From: Apostichopus japonicus
Taxonomy: Eukaryota > Echinodermata > Holothuroidea > Aspidochirotida > Stichopodidae
Assembly (NCBI RefSeq): GCF_037975245.1
Contig: NC_092575.1
Span: forward strand, 24,346,841-24,410,840
DNA length: 64,000 nt
Direction: 5' to 3'
Part shown: one piece after another, positions 10,875-21,850 of the stretch
How positions within the stretch are numbered: position 1 is the stretch's first letter
Layout: each line of letters opens with the position of its first letter
Program-made: the position numbers and the translations under genes
The notes under the pieces: model-generated
What the model was told of the DNA's origin: nothing
The model's input: the letters and a program-made list of their open reading frames with translations, nothing else
Database searches by the model: none

Positions 10875-13835
10875 CTGAATATTATAAACGTGTGCTCGAC
10901 CGATCTTGTCAGATAACCCTTTGCTGTAACAGCTTTTCAGTCGCTAAGTAACAACTCCAAAGTCATGACACAGCCGTATCTTTGAGTAAACAAGTGTAGG
11001 TGTCTAGCTACGTGCTAATATGTATATTGAGAAAAGAACAGCAACGTAAACGGTTACCTATACTAAGTCGTGTGTTAAAAGTGTAGTGAACGTTTGTTTG
11101 AAGCAATTATAGAACTGTTGTAGTTCAACCATGACCAGCGGGTGTGAAAATGCAGACGAATAAGATTGACTAGGACTTGTGAACAATAAGGAAATGTAAG
11201 GCATTTCACCTTAGCTGCAAATTAAACTCTGGCATAAATTTATAAGATACCGAGTAATGGTGGTATCATATTGACATTACTAAAAACATCAATTTTATTG
11301 CTGTATGAAAATAATATGGAAATCAGAAACAAATTAAAAAATCAGAGACGAAAACAAAAGGAAGAAAAAACTAAATTTGTAGATTAAACATCGAAACAAA
11401 TCGAGAAAGGCAATTTTGAGAATTTTATTTGGGAATTTAGTGTCTCTTTTCGGCCACCGTACTATATGAGTGTTAATTTTCACGTTACTAATGATGTTTG
11501 TATTTTGCTGTGAAACTGTTGATATAAAACAGAAACTACAAAACTTGTGCTGTGCAATATATGTATACTTTGAACTTTAAAACTGTGTAATTACATGACA
11601 AATGGCACCGGACTATGGAATCCTGGTGTTTATGATTAATTCACGACTGAATTAATCATAAAGATTAGAGTAAAGATTTGATTTTCATAAGTAACATCTT
11701 CTTTACTAATCTTTACGTATGCCAAAATGTGTGTCGCTATGTGAATCATTGAATAAGTACACATACGCGATTATCCACAGTAAAGGATAATACAACCTAT
11801 ACAGAAACAGTTCACATGTTATAGCAGTGTCCACACAATATCAGTGTATACACAATTACGGAAAATATGTATTATCAGTATTAATGGTATATCCGAATTC
11901 CTGTACTAACAGTACATATGAAATAAAGCATGCTATAACTGTATATACTTAATACGATTGCAATATCCATACAATAACAGTACACATGATATTGACATAA
12001 TGGATGAAATAACAGTATGCATTTAATAAAAGTATACATGTAATAACAGTATACATGCAATAACAGCATTTATGTAATAACAGTATCCATGTAATAAAAG
12101 TATACATGATATAACAGTATGCATGTAATAACAGTATACATGTAATAACAGTATGCATGTAATAAAGGTATACATGTAATGAAAGTATACATTCAACAAC
12201 TCTATAGGTCAGCAAATTCACTTACCTTTACAAACATCTTCGACTCTCTCGTAGTCTTCTCCGCAGTTACAAAGAACGTCAACGCCGCCATCACTCATGC
12301 AGACCTCTGTTGTTTTATTGCATTTGTCGTTAAGACCACATATTCTAACTGTTCAGAAAAGGAATTTCAGAACAACTTAAACAATATATTGGGCGTTTGG
12401 TATGATACATAGATACACTCAAGTAAAGGCTGGAACACAAAAGAATAGTTCCCGCGTCACTACATATATCAGGTTGACCCCAATGGCTACCCCAGCTTAT
12501 AAACATCAAGGCTGTGATCACGTGACTATTATGATTATTTTGCCTGATGATCTTACATTGAATGACGTCACCACGATTGATCGTGTCCAGGTTTATATAT
12601 CAAGGGAGAGAGTTCTTCGACAACTACGGGAAAAATACGTTATCTTTATTTTACAAAAGACGTTGTTTGCTTCGATATGGTTTTGGTGTAGTCGGACCCA
12701 TCGCGCCCCGTTTTCAAATTGTTCTTTTATTTCCTGTAAGTATTCTTAGAAATTGAGAAGACATTCTTTAATCGCTTATTTACTCTGACCGCTTAAATTA
12801 CTCTAGAGGCCCGCTTTTGTAGAGCTGTAACACCCCCTGCCCCTCCCCCCCCCACAGCCTCATCATGCTTGGTTATAAGTAAGACTTACCACAAGAGTAG
12901 GTAACCTCTAAGTACTTTAAGACGCCTCTGCACGGATCACCAAAAACTGCATTACTCGCTTCCACAGAGCAACTAGTATTGTTTTCACACATTCCCTGAA
13001 CGATTGATAGTGAATGTTCTGCCTCACAACCACTCTCTGGTGGAATCTGATTTGAACAAAAGAAAAACATAGATGAACATAGATGAACACGATGTAGACA
13101 TGATTAGCTGCTCCTGCAGGCTCTATCTTTATTTGATGTATTTCATAAGGGCTCTATCGTTATTTGATGTATTTCATAAGGCTCTATATTTATTTGATGT
13201 ATTTCATAAAGGCTCTATCTTTATTTGATGTATTTCATAAGGGTTCTATCTTTATTTGATGTATTTCATAAGGGCTTTATCGTTATTTTATGTATTTCAT
13301 AAGGGCTCTGTCTTTATTTGATGTATTTCATAAAGGCTCTATCGTTATTTGATGTATTTCGTAAGGACTCAATCGTTATTTGATGTATTTCATAAGAACT
13401 CTATCGTTATTTTATGTATTTTATAACGGCTCTATCTTTATTTGATGTATTTCATAAGTGCTCTATCGTTAGTTTACGTATTTCGTCAGATTAAATTAAA
13501 CTACTCTGTCATATTTTTATTTCATAAAAGTTTACAAATTGTCAAATCAATTTCCTTAAATATTTATGGTCAAAGAGTATGAAGTGCATGCTGAGAGTCG
13601 ACTAATATGTAAATACTACTATTACTTAGCAATATCTAAATATAAACCAAGCTAATGAGAGTGTGGGTAGTACATGTAATGCTAAATGGAAAAGATAGGA
13701 AAGTAGGATATCATTTTATGTCAAGAGAAGACGTTTAGTATAGGCCTATATTGTCACGTTCCAGCGGTTACGGATGGCGATCACGTAAATTGAAGTTTAA
13801 CAATCTATTTAATTTTTGAATCTGATACATATATA

Positions 13836-13921
<86 letters not shown>

Positions 13922-13923
13922 TT

Positions 13924-14002
<79 letters not shown>

Positions 14003-17000
14003 ATATATATATGTGTAAAGCATTAAGGAAGCACAATATTTCGGTAAGTCACGATGTTTACTTACTGTATTCCCACAGAATTTGTCTGACGTTCGGCCAT
14101 ACAGAGCATCATGAATATGTATGACTTTGCTATTATTGCAATTCAAGTGTAGAGTGCTTCTTTCACATGCTCTTTCTGTTTCTGTAAAGAGAGAAAATAA
14201 TCAGTACGTAACCCATGCATGTTACAAACTTTAACAAAAACTTGGTTGTTATTTTATTGAGGTTCAATAGCACAAAGACAAAATACATGTACCTATTCCG
14301 TTGCTCGAGCCCTCTGGTTTTGCGGTGCATGACAGGTACTACAACAACACACACGTAGTCTAACCAACTGTAACAAATACCTTCTATTGAACTGCTGACC
14401 TTTGACATTTGGTATTAATTGAATACGATACAAATTGTAGTCTTATTTATCTACAGGGGTGATGAAAATATGGCGGGACATTCTTACATTTGGACAAGAG
14501 TGTAATGCGAAAACAAAACAAACAAAAAACAACAGTTATTGTTTACTAGCTTTGCCCTTTATAACCTTTGACCCCATGATGTGCCTATGATGAAGAAACT
14601 AAAACTATTGCAAAAGATTTAAAGTTAATAACGTCAGGAAACCATTTATGTTCGCGCTTGAAGCGGACACAAATCCATCCATCATTTTTGGCTTGCATGA
14701 CAGAGATCTTTGTGAAGAAAACCTCTTCCAAACGGCTGAGAAAAATCTTCTTCTACTCAAGGGTTATATTCTATAGTTCATAAGTCTTATCTGAGAGCTC
14801 TCATGTTGTAAGTAGGTGATATCATGGCGGCACTGGGATCTTAAACTGTTTAATTTTATGTTAATTTTTTTCAAGATTGATGTTGAACGTGTTGACATTG
14901 AAACCAATGCTGCTACCATTAGAACATGTGAAGAGGTCAAATATTTTAGTCTAAGCATATGCAAAACCCATCTCCATTATACATAAAATAAACACTGTAA
15001 ATGAATAAAGGGAAAAAACTACGTAAATAAAACTGAAGCAATTGAGGCTCAATGACGTCATACCTGACTTGATCAAGTCTTCAGCCATTTGTGTGGGGAA
15101 AAATTTGTGATATCTCCCAAATAGAATGAGACACTTCTTATGTGTTTGGTGACGTTGTTTATCACCGGTATCTCTATCACATTTTGGTTTGTGTCGCCTT
15201 CAAATATGTGATATCTTTCGAATAGAATTAACTGTTTTGTGAAGATTTCATGATATTTATCTCTATAGCATAGACCAATAATGAAGGTTGAGTGTGTGTC
15301 TCCTTGAAAGTGATTTCATATGCGAGAAAGAAAATCAGTGATTCTGCATTTGAAGCAAATCATCGACACGGCCACATGGTCACAGCTTCGATGCAAAGGA
15401 ACGAATGGGTCCTATGACGTCATGGGATTATTTTGACTTTCCGGGCCAAAGCACAGCATATATAGTGTGTTGATTTTAAAAACAATATAGCAGTAATTTT
15501 GAATTCCGAAGTCCACCTCAGCTATTTTTAAATTACTATTGAAAAATACATAAATATAGGGGCGGAGGAGAGAGGAACAATTTGACATGCACAGTCACAA
15601 AGGTTGTTAAGCAAACAGACATACACACATACAGATACACAGACAGATAGACAGTTGACTTACTATTTACTTGGCCATAGCACAGTGTAACTGTAAAAAA
15701 GGAAATAAAGAAATTGAATTTAATTCAAAGATATGTTTTACATTTTTTGTTGTATAATAAACAATCAAATAAGATATGACATGGGACAAGATATATATTT
15801 CGGTCCGGAAAAGCTTCTATATACAACATGAAAAGTGTTTTTTTTTTTTCAGGTAAAATCGGGAATAAGTAATTCCTCTTGGGTATGCACAAATGAAGGC
15901 TCACGTTTCCAATCCCCTCTTCAAAACCACATAATTATAGTTTCGCCAAAAGATGTTATATAGGAAACATCTCCAAATGAACCAAGTGGCTCGGTTTAGA
16001 ATCATGGACTGCAAGTTCAAGGGATATAACAGAGGCAACAAATTTATTTCATAAATTTTGTTCTATGCTTCTCTTTAAAATGTATGTTTGCGAATTTTCT
16101 TCTTCAAAATGATTATTCATAAACCCCAGCCTGATCTGGGCCAGATATAAAATCCAGATCTGGCCCAGATCTGGAATTTCAATCTGGGCCAGATCTGCTC
16201 AAGATCTGGAATTTATATCTGGCCAGATAAAAACTTGGGCAGATATAACTTGAAAAAAAAATAAAGTTTTATATGGCCCATATAAAATTTGATCTGGTTA
16301 AATTTTATTGCATCCATATCTGGGCCAGATAAAACTTTATCTGGTTGATATAAAGAAAATCCAGATAAACTTTTATATGGCCCATATAAAATTTGATCTG
16401 GTTAAATTTTATTGCATCCATATCTGGACCAGATACACCTTTATCTGGTTGATATAAAGAAAATCCAGATAACCAAGTTATATCTGGCTCTATATGGCCA
16501 AATAAATCTTCATCTGCATATCTGGATAACTGTACATGAAGCGGGTTATGTGGATCAAATAGGAAATAAGTGGCCAAAACTGGACTAGCATTGAGAGTAA
16601 CTTTCCAGCGTGATCAGTTATCTCTGTTCTGGTACGGAGACCCATACAGAGAGCAAGACACACGCAAAATATAAACACAGAACTCAACTGGATTGAAATT
16701 TCAAACTATATTAATATAGTAGAAAAAAGTAATGTGCATGCACATTACACATTTTTACTATACCTTACCAAAACATTTGCAAACTGATATTGAATACATG
16801 TACATTCCAATTTTGGGCCCAGGTAAATCATATTACTTACTTAAATAAACTGGCATCGCGCGGTACCACTAGTACACTTAAAAATAATACTTGAAGGTTG
16901 AGTTCTTTATTCGTCTGTGGTCCCGTAGATGTTGATACTAAATTGCGTTGTGCTATTCTTTTACTTAATATATTTGCTTTAATAAATAAGTTCCAGGAGG

Positions 17001-18668
17001 GCGATACATGTTCCATTCAGTATCGAAGTTCAGTCCCAAAATATGTTCCTTGTTTCCATCCTTCCATTCTTCTTTCCATTCTTCCTTCTGACTGTTCAGT
17101 TCACTATAGAATCCTTTGCCAATATCCTGACATCAATAGGTTATTATTTACGAATCTCCATCACCTTTTCTAAATGTACCAATCCGTTCTATTATAAACT
17201 TCCTTCTGCTCTCTACTCCTACCATGTATACACTCCCTTTCCTATCTCACTCCCAAAGTAACAATACACAAATATGTCCTTTGTTCAAAAGCCGGTTTCA
17301 CACTTTAACAACCCTCTGATCAGAGGATGACTCGAGTCATCCTGTTTCTAGCTAAGACCCTGTGGTTGCCTAGCAATCCAGATAGAGATAGTTATTCCCC
17401 CCCCCCCCCCCCTTTGACTTAGTGTGCACTGTAAGTGCTTTACCATTGAAATATATATTTTTGCATGTATAGTGCAATGTAAATCTCTATGAAAATACAC
17501 TATGTAAGACATGTATATCCAGTTATATCTGGCTTTATATGGCCAGATAAAACTTTATCTGCATATCTGGATTGACTCTATATCCAGTTATATCTGGCTT
17601 TATATGGCCAGATAAAACTTTATCTGCATATCTGGATTAACTCTATATCCAGTTATATCTGGCTTTATATGGCCAGATGAAACTTTATCTGCATATCTGG
17701 ATTGACTCTATATCCAGTTATATCTGGCTTTATATGGCCAGATAAAACTTTATCTGCATATCTGGATTGACTCTATATATCCAGTTATATCTGCCTTTAT
17801 ATGGCCAGATAAAATTTGATCTTGCCAGATTAAACCAGATATAAAGCCAGACTGTAGTGTATTCGGGAATACACTACAGTCAATTGGGTGGTAGTTTCGG
17901 TGGTGTAGTGGGAGGGGTGGGTGTGGGGGACTGGGTATTGTTATCTTCACATCAAATCCCCTACAGTAAAGTTGAAACCCTGACCAATGCAAACGATAAA
18001 GTGATAACATTAACAGAAAAAGTTAAACATTTTCTTCTCAGTGTTTAACTATATGACATCACACCTGTTTCAACTTTGAACTTTAACTTTCAACTTATAG
18101 TATCAGCTGTGACATGATTGCAAGAAATTACATGAAAGTGTCACCAGAAATGCTCAGTATGTGTTCTTCCTTTCTTCTATGCTATCTTTTTTATGATAAA
18201 CAAAGCAGGTATAATTGTGCACTAGTATCACGGTCAACCAAACTACTACGTCTGGCATAACATTTTCTAATGTTGTATTTCCCTTTCTTGACTGTTATCA
18301 TAATATTTCTACAATGTCGTATGAATTATTATCGTTACCTGGTTTGGAGGGAAGTATAAGGGTGGTTATACTGTAAACAATAGCTTCCTACATAAAATAA
18401 ACGAATCATTGTCACTTTTTTCCCCAATTATTTTTAATTTCCCTAAAGATGCTACATGCATACATGACTTAACATACTGTATAGCCTATACCAAACAGTA
18501 TAAGCATACTATAAGTATGATATATTCCCAAAATAAAACTTGAGTAAAACTAACAGCTTAGCTCACGAAAGCAGAACGGATGTAAACCGATCGCCATAAT
18601 ATTAAGAGAAACACACCTGTTACGGCGGACAATACAAGTCTCCAAAGAATCATTCTTCCTTGCTTCAT
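3076..18668 (-). CDS. Gene B: adhesion GPCR ectodomain, SUEL-EGF-HRM-GAIN-GPS (3' end not seen)
   Basis: Receptor gene on the minus strand. Exons by splice signals and phase: 18,617-18,668; 15,664-15,690; 14,066-14,181; 12,890-13,046; 12,226-12,348; 7,859-7,978; 6,291-6,403; 5,818-5,964; 5,179-5,488; 4,053-4,273; 3,076-3,255. They total 1,566 nt, exactly 522 codons. Domains in order: signal peptide, SUEL galactose/rhamnose-binding lectin, EGF-like, HRM, GAIN, and GPS with CNHLTSF. Known for the family: GAIN-domain autoproteolysis at the GPS makes a non-covalent two-chain receptor. The last exon ends with a normal donor, but no TM exon is visible in the remaining 3 kb, so the gene either continues left of the window or is truncated. 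Introns carry a Penelope-like element and several minisatellites. All phases match gene A, its tandem paralogue. Confidence 0.88.
6120..6231 (-). CDS. Candidate frame-shifting cassette exon of gene B
   Basis: 112 nt bounded by an acceptor (caacag) and a good donor (ACAG/GTAATG), open in one frame only, starting MFNKLRTSS. Three of the four differences from the copy-2 homologue (37,218-37,329) fall at third positions. It does not fit the gene model: the exon before it ends in phase 0 and the exon after it begins in phase 0, so inclusion shifts the frame and ends translation soon after. Skipping it gives a continuous GAIN sequence. It could be a poison exon or a fossil exon. Confidence 0.35.
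6291..6403 (-). CDS. Gene B HRM exon with intact splice acceptor
   Basis: Encodes the second half of the hormone-receptor-type domain ([19 protein letters not shown]) and the start of GAIN ([11 protein letters not shown]). The acceptor reads ttatcag/AACCAG. The corresponding AG in gene A has become AA. Confidence 0.88.
6946..7790. repeat. TACTCG-type minisatellite (copy 1)
   Basis: Imperfect tandem repeat built on units of about 15-18 bp such as 'gtactcgaactcatgttgt', in the intron between the two HRM exons of gene B. The block at 38,020-38,350 in copy 2 is much shorter, so the array has changed length since duplication. Long open frames across it come from repeat periodicity. Confidence 0.85.
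8338..8404. repeat. (TA)n microsatellite hosting the Penelope-like insertion
   Basis: TA-rich run directly left of the Penelope-like element; a second TA run follows at about 10,843-10,871. In copy 2 the same place (about 38,993-39,032) is only a short TA-rich tract. Confidence 0.85.
8440..8482 (-). ncRNA. Hammerhead-like motif in the inverted Penelope-like arm
   Basis: Exact reverse-complement counterpart of the motif at 10,703-10,745, with the same core and palindromic helix III. It lies at the outer end of the left arm. Confidence 0.5.
8518..9246 (-). pseudogene. Inverted partial copy of the Penelope-like ORF
   Basis: Minus-strand frame encoding the linker, Cys cluster and GIY-YIG domain, nearly identical to 9,939-10,667 on the plus strand. 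It lacks all RT motifs. The open frame runs a few codons past the repeat edge into unrelated sequence. Confidence 0.88.
9252..10667 (+). CDS. Penelope-like reverse transcriptase / GIY-YIG endonuclease, 5'-truncated
   Basis: About 470 codons. In order: RT motif A ([14 protein letters not shown]), RT motif C with YRDD ([11 protein letters not shown]), a linker, a Cys cluster ([15 protein letters not shown]), and a C-terminal GIY-YIG nuclease ([18 protein letters not shown], then TELSKYVW supplying the usual Glu). Known for Penelope-like elements: RT is fused to a C-terminal GIY-YIG endonuclease and the protein mediates target-primed reverse transcription. The N-terminal part of RT is missing and no start is visible, so this copy cannot encode a full protein. 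The coding frame itself has no internal stop, which suggests recent insertion. Base composition differs clearly from the surrounding intron. Confidence 0.92.
   Translation, partial: NTTSVLQWFKDLPNKHELTFIVFDIIDFYPSISETLLNEALTWAKQFTKITEAMLEAIKHARKSLLYDNTGRPWLKKDTNNAFDVTMGSYDGAEICELIGLYILSTLQSKLHIENVGLYRDDGLAVLRSLSGRQADRVRKQLTEIFGNFGLRITVETNLKAVNYLDVNLNLNTGKYKPYRKPNNEPTYINAQSNHPPSITKQIPTSISKRISSLSSDKDTFDQAAPLYREALKRRGYAEPINFTPTETTRTKPANRGRKIIWFNPPFSKAVKTNIGATFLRLIQKHFPSTHKLRKIFNRNTLKISYSCTKNIKSIIRSHNSKIISNEKPDASERKCNCRDKQACPLGGKCLTEAVIYRADVTSEGEQKTYVGLSGGPFKLRYSNHKKSLNHERHAKETELSKYVWELKKQSKDFSITWKIIRESNTLMRTSDQCNLCIEEKVEILRLRNQNLLNKRTELLSKCRHRKKRKK
10703..10745 (+). ncRNA. Hammerhead-like ribozyme motif at the 3' end of the Penelope-like element
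   Basis: Reads GCTAT-CTGACGA-hairpin-GAA-ACTCGAGT-A-ATAGC. Helix I is 5 perfect pairs (10,703-10,707 with 10,741-10,745). The core CTGANGA and GAAA are present. Helix III would be the 8-nt palindrome ACTCGAGT, which suits a dimeric hammerhead; cleavage is predicted after 10,740. Helix II is weak: three pairs around loop GAAGAA, with a U-U at the first position. Penelope-like elements are known to carry type I hammerheads. Confidence 0.55.
11629..11662. repeat. Perfect 15-bp inverted repeat, 4-nt loop
   Basis: TTTATGATTAATTCA, loop CGAC, then its exact complement. Copy 2 (near 39,790) has only the left half followed by 'gagtaaagattg', so the right half arose in copy 1 or was lost from copy 2. 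Confidence 0.85.
12000..12195. repeat. Minisatellite, about 17-bp unit (copy 1)
   Basis: Tandem units like 'atgtaataacagtatac', next to the EGF exon. The matching array in copy 2 is 40,145-40,345. Confidence 0.85.
12226..12348 (-). CDS. Gene B EGF-like exon
   Basis: 41-codon exon with phase 1 at both ends, the usual phase for shuffled EGF modules. The six-cysteine pattern is CGLNDKC, EVC, LCNC and DVC. The copy-2 exon (40,372-40,494) changes LCNC to LCIC. Confidence 0.9.
12890..13046 (-). CDS. Gene B SUEL lectin, second exon
   Basis: Encodes the C-terminal half of the galactose/rhamnose-binding lectin fold: [20 protein letters not shown], then [15 protein letters not shown]. These match the family signature of a conserved FGDPC followed by YLEV.Y.C. 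Confidence 0.92.
13126..13480. repeat. 31-bp minisatellite (copy 1)
   Basis: About 11 imperfect units of 'ggctctatctttatttgatg' plus 'tatttcataag', in the intron between the two SUEL exons of gene B. Copy 2 has a longer array at 41,272-41,805. Confidence 0.9.
13838..14000. repeat. (TA)n microsatellite (copy 1)
   Basis: Two long TA runs separated by 'tgctttaca'. In copy 2 this place holds TA runs plus an insertion of several hundred bp carrying the ribozyme element. Confidence 0.95.
14066..14181 (-). CDS. Gene B SUEL lectin, first exon
   Basis: Encodes [15 protein letters not shown], then IHDALYGRT and the CG ending, matching the SUEL N-terminal half (ACE..L.L.C and the YGR motif). Acceptor tctttacag and donor ACA/GTAAGT; phase joins cleanly to the 27-nt exon upstream. 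Confidence 0.9.
15664..15690 (-). CDS. Gene B 27-nt micro-exon
   Basis: Nine codons' worth of sequence (VTLCYGQVN with flanking phases) between ttttttacag and GTAAGTC. Conserved base for base at 44,691-44,717 in copy 2. It joins the signal peptide to the lectin in frame. Confidence 0.8.
16125..17866. mobile_element. 1.74-kb insertion with flanking 'atatctggc' repeats (copy 1 only)
   Basis: Copy 2 reads straight through at about 45,158 with four bases in place of the insert. The left part (16,125-16,540) is made of degenerate 'ctggcccagat/gatataaag' units. The right part (17,508-17,850) is about five units of some 64 bp containing 'tatatctggctttatatggc'. The middle (about 16,690-17,500) is AT-rich, with a C run at 17,397. 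No transposase is seen. It lies in the first intron of gene B. Probably a non-autonomous element, class unknown. Confidence 0.65.
17850..17881. repeat. 15-bp palindrome at the insertion's right edge
   Basis: GACTGTAGTGTATTC, loop GG, then its exact complement. The right arm is the host flank (also present in copy 2); the left arm is the end of the insert. Confidence 0.9.
18617..18668 (-). CDS. Gene B first exon, signal peptide
   Basis: ATG at 18,668. Peptide [17 protein letters not shown], a basic N-end then a hydrophobic core as in signal peptides, with donor ACAG/GTGTGT. Two codons differ in spacing from gene A's exon (MKQGRVLWRLVLAAVT). The start is supported by conservation of the ATG in both copies. 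Confidence 0.82.
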
Positions 18669-19292
18669 AACTTCTCAAGTATATGTCAAATATACAAATT
18701 CACCGTTGAATTTCAATCTCTTCTTTAGAATTAGTCCCAGTTTCTTAAAAGTCCCAATAAAAAAGCGGCAAATACATGGAAAGATATAACTTGAATTGAT
18801 TACGTAAATCCCCGTGGTTTAGGCTATAACGTCAGTTACGCAATGCTAATCACCACCACTATATAAAACTATATGAACACTCCGCACTATAGTAACCACT
18901 TTATAACCTGACGTCCGTGCAGCGAAACAACCCACAATGTAAACATAGGTCGTTTGCATAGAATCATTTCCTCTTCAAACCTTTCTACTGCTTGAATGTA
19001 GTCATTAGTTAGATAAGAGTTTCGTGATTTTCCCTTTGTAAGTCACCTAGTATTTCAGTTTCTATTGCGTCTCATTGTAACACGTTAGAATAAGGTGTGT
19101 CAAAGTTGTCCTCGATTCCTGGCTTGAATCAATATTCAAGTGAAATGTTATGTGCATGCATGCTACACTCTTTTTTTGTTTCACTCTCCACCTCTCTCTC
19201 TCTCTGAGAATACGTGGCTGTGGGTCTCTTGGAGTCCGGCCGAAGTCCAAAAGGCGTGCAGGGTGGAGGTGGAGATAGAGGGGGGGGGGTGG
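18669..19292. promoter_or_regulatory. Upstream region of gene B
   Basis: Conserved with 45,933-46,571 upstream of gene A, including TATA-rich sequence near 18,860-18,875 and 'gacgtcag'-like bases. It must contain the 5' UTR and probably the promoter; no start site can be fixed from sequence. Confidence 0.4.
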
Positions 19293-19638
19293 CAGTGGCG
19301 GAGCTAAGGGTTTTGGGTAGGGGGGCCAGAATGGTATGTAGGGGAGCTTTCGACACTATCTAAGCGGAGCGCCACCACAGATTGGCGCGGAGCGTACAGA
19401 CATTTTTTGAGTAAAGATACTCCCTAGATCGCCGGAAATGACCTTTTCGTGCCTTGTTAATTTGTAGATAATGTGACAAATGTCAATAGGTAGATGAGAG
19501 CGCTATAAAAAAGTCAATAATCGCGAATAAGTAAAAAGTGCATGGTAAAAAGCTGAAAAGGGCGCCAGCAGTCCATTTGAGTCCGTTAAGGGGGGGGGGG
19601 GGACATCCGCCCCTGACTGTATGGACGCTCCGCCACTG
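19293..19638. mobile_element. MITE with CAGTGGCGGAGC terminal inverted repeats (copy 1)
   Basis: 12-bp perfect terminal inverted repeats CAGTGGCGGAGC / GCTCCGCCACTG, no ORF. The orthologous copy at 46,572-46,919 is flanked by GGGTGTGG and AGGTGTGG, a 7-of-8 match that fits a hAT-like 8-bp target duplication. It predates the duplication. A related degraded sequence lies at 58,490-58,735. Confidence 0.7.
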
Positions 19639-21850
19639 AGGTGTGGGGGCCGAAATAAACGTTGGTTGGAACAAATCGACAAAGAGAATGAACAAGAGGC
19701 AGGTGGGGCATGCTCAATCGCAAGACAGGCCAGATTAGCGAATGATCGTGGGCCGATATGTTTTTCTTTCTAGAATTGAATTGAAATCTTTTGAGGGCCA
19801 GATGTGGCCCACGGGATACCCTTTGAATACCCTGAATGTAGCACAAGAAAAGAAGAAAAGAAACCAGAACCTGAAATAATTAGTTATTGTTATGAAACCC
19901 TGTTACAAATCGAGAAGGGGAGGGAACATTTATAATATTTAGGAGGAAGGGAAAAGCCCGGTACATTTTAACAATTGTGTATGTTAACGCATGAAATGCC
20001 CTATATAACAACACGATGCTCAGGTAATGCGTTCCGAAATAAAAACTGAAAGAAAAAACTGCTTCCTTTACAGAGGTAAAAACATAACATGGTTGAAGTC
20101 ATTTTGGAGTATTTTGCCTCGCCCATCCTGTCTAATTTCTGTTTCATTTGACGGATTGTTTCGTAATATAAATTCGGTGGCGCAATTTGGAAATACATTA
20201 TTCTGTCTGTTGATTTCCTTCCAACGTGTCTGTCATACTTGAATATCATTAAAATAAATAACTGGTGATGACATCAATTCTTGCTATAATAACATGTAAA
20301 GCTGTATGCCGTCGAAGTACCATGGTAGGAATCTTTTTTTTCTTTTCTATGGTGAAAATTAGCTCATTTCTCGTCTGTCTGCGTTTAGTTCCAATAATGG
20401 CCCACAACTAATAGATATAATTTTTTCAATAATCTGTATTTTAGGAATGCACGGGCGTGAGGAGAGGATGGATAATAATAAACAAATATCTAGCCAAAAT
20501 GAAAAATACATGAAATAATTTTCAATAAAGAAAGAAAATAAGCAAGAACATTTTTTTTGTGCTTGAAAATATATACGAAAAACACACAATATAAAAGGAA
20601 TCTTGACCCCATTCACCTCGCCCTGGATCATCACTAGGGCTCTAATCCCTTTGACGGCACTATGATTCCCAACTAATACCTCGACCCCCCCCCCCCCCCA
20701 CCCCTCCCCGTCTTCCTATTCAGAAATACCCAACGCCTCTGCTCTCGAGTCGTCGACTTATATTTGTCAATAAATCCAATTTGTCGAGTCCCTACCTTAT
20801 TCCTATCTTGCCAACACACAAAATGGTAGGCCTATGTGTTGACTTGTCTACTTACACTAACATGACACATCGACGAAAGTTCTCCACAAGTCGTTTTATT
20901 CCATTAAACGCAATTAAGTCTAAATCTAATCTCTGTTCCTCCAGAACCACCGCATGGTGGAGATATCTATACACAAAAATTCACAGTTTTTGTTTCTAAA
21001 CTTGAATAAAATATTTCAGACAGGGTATAAAGTCATAACAATTATCTTCTTTACCTGGGTACAATTTTCAAAACATAATCTCATTGTATATATACAAACT
21101 GGTTTCTAAAGTAATAATGATTAACTGGTTGACTCGTAATAAGTACATGGTCACTTGAGAAGAGGAATTCCCCCACCACCGCACTCTCCCACCCCTTGTT
21201 AACTTTGTTCCCTCCCCTCCGCCAATTATGACTTCTTTGTTTCGAAAAGAAATCAATTAAACATGTTTCACTCAAAATGACGACAGTCTTGGCGAAAGCA
21301 GATGATACCTGCAAACAAACACGAAAATTATATTCCGTTTCAGTGCAAGTTACCTTCTCAATAAAACTGTCAGGTTTTGAGAATTTACTGATGTGGAATG
21401 CTCGATGGTCGAAGTAACTCACTTCTAATGTTAGCAACGCTTATCGTTAAGATCATTATAAAGAACATCCCAATTACTACTGAAAGACATAAGGGCTTCA
21501 TGTAACATCTGATCTCAAATAACATATTTCCGGATATCATTATACTTAAGATTGTTATAATTAGACTCCTCTAAAGTGATGCCCAGTTGTTGATTCGTAT
21601 ATCAGAAATTATTCTACTTCATATACTATTAAATAATTAATACAAATTAACATACAAGCAAATGCAAACAAACACGCTGCAGTACTTTCTCGAAGTTAAA
21701 TATTTCCTGCCAAGTATAAACCTCTATATTCATGCCGGATCACGCGATCATATTATAAATTTCTTGGCCAGGATTATTTCAAAATTCGATAGTTTGATTT
21801 CTTGTTTCCAGAAACTTGTAAGCAACTCTGAAATTGTTCCGCCGTTTTCT
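19639..21850. other. Intergenic between gene A's alternative 3' exon and gene B
   Basis: AT-rich, with a C tract at 20,685-20,699; collinear with about 46,920-49,127 in copy 2. I see no exon that is conserved in frame between the copies. Confidence 0.5.

Noticed and set aside
12402-12749. Plus-strand ORF conserved in both copies (also 40,561-40,905)
   Set aside because: Almost all differences between the copies change the amino acid, there is no domain, and it is antisense in an intron. It looks like conserved non-coding DNA.
13805-14146. ORFs of alternating Tyr-Ile over TA repeats (also 42,388-42,703)
   Set aside because: Artefacts of the (TA)n microsatellite.
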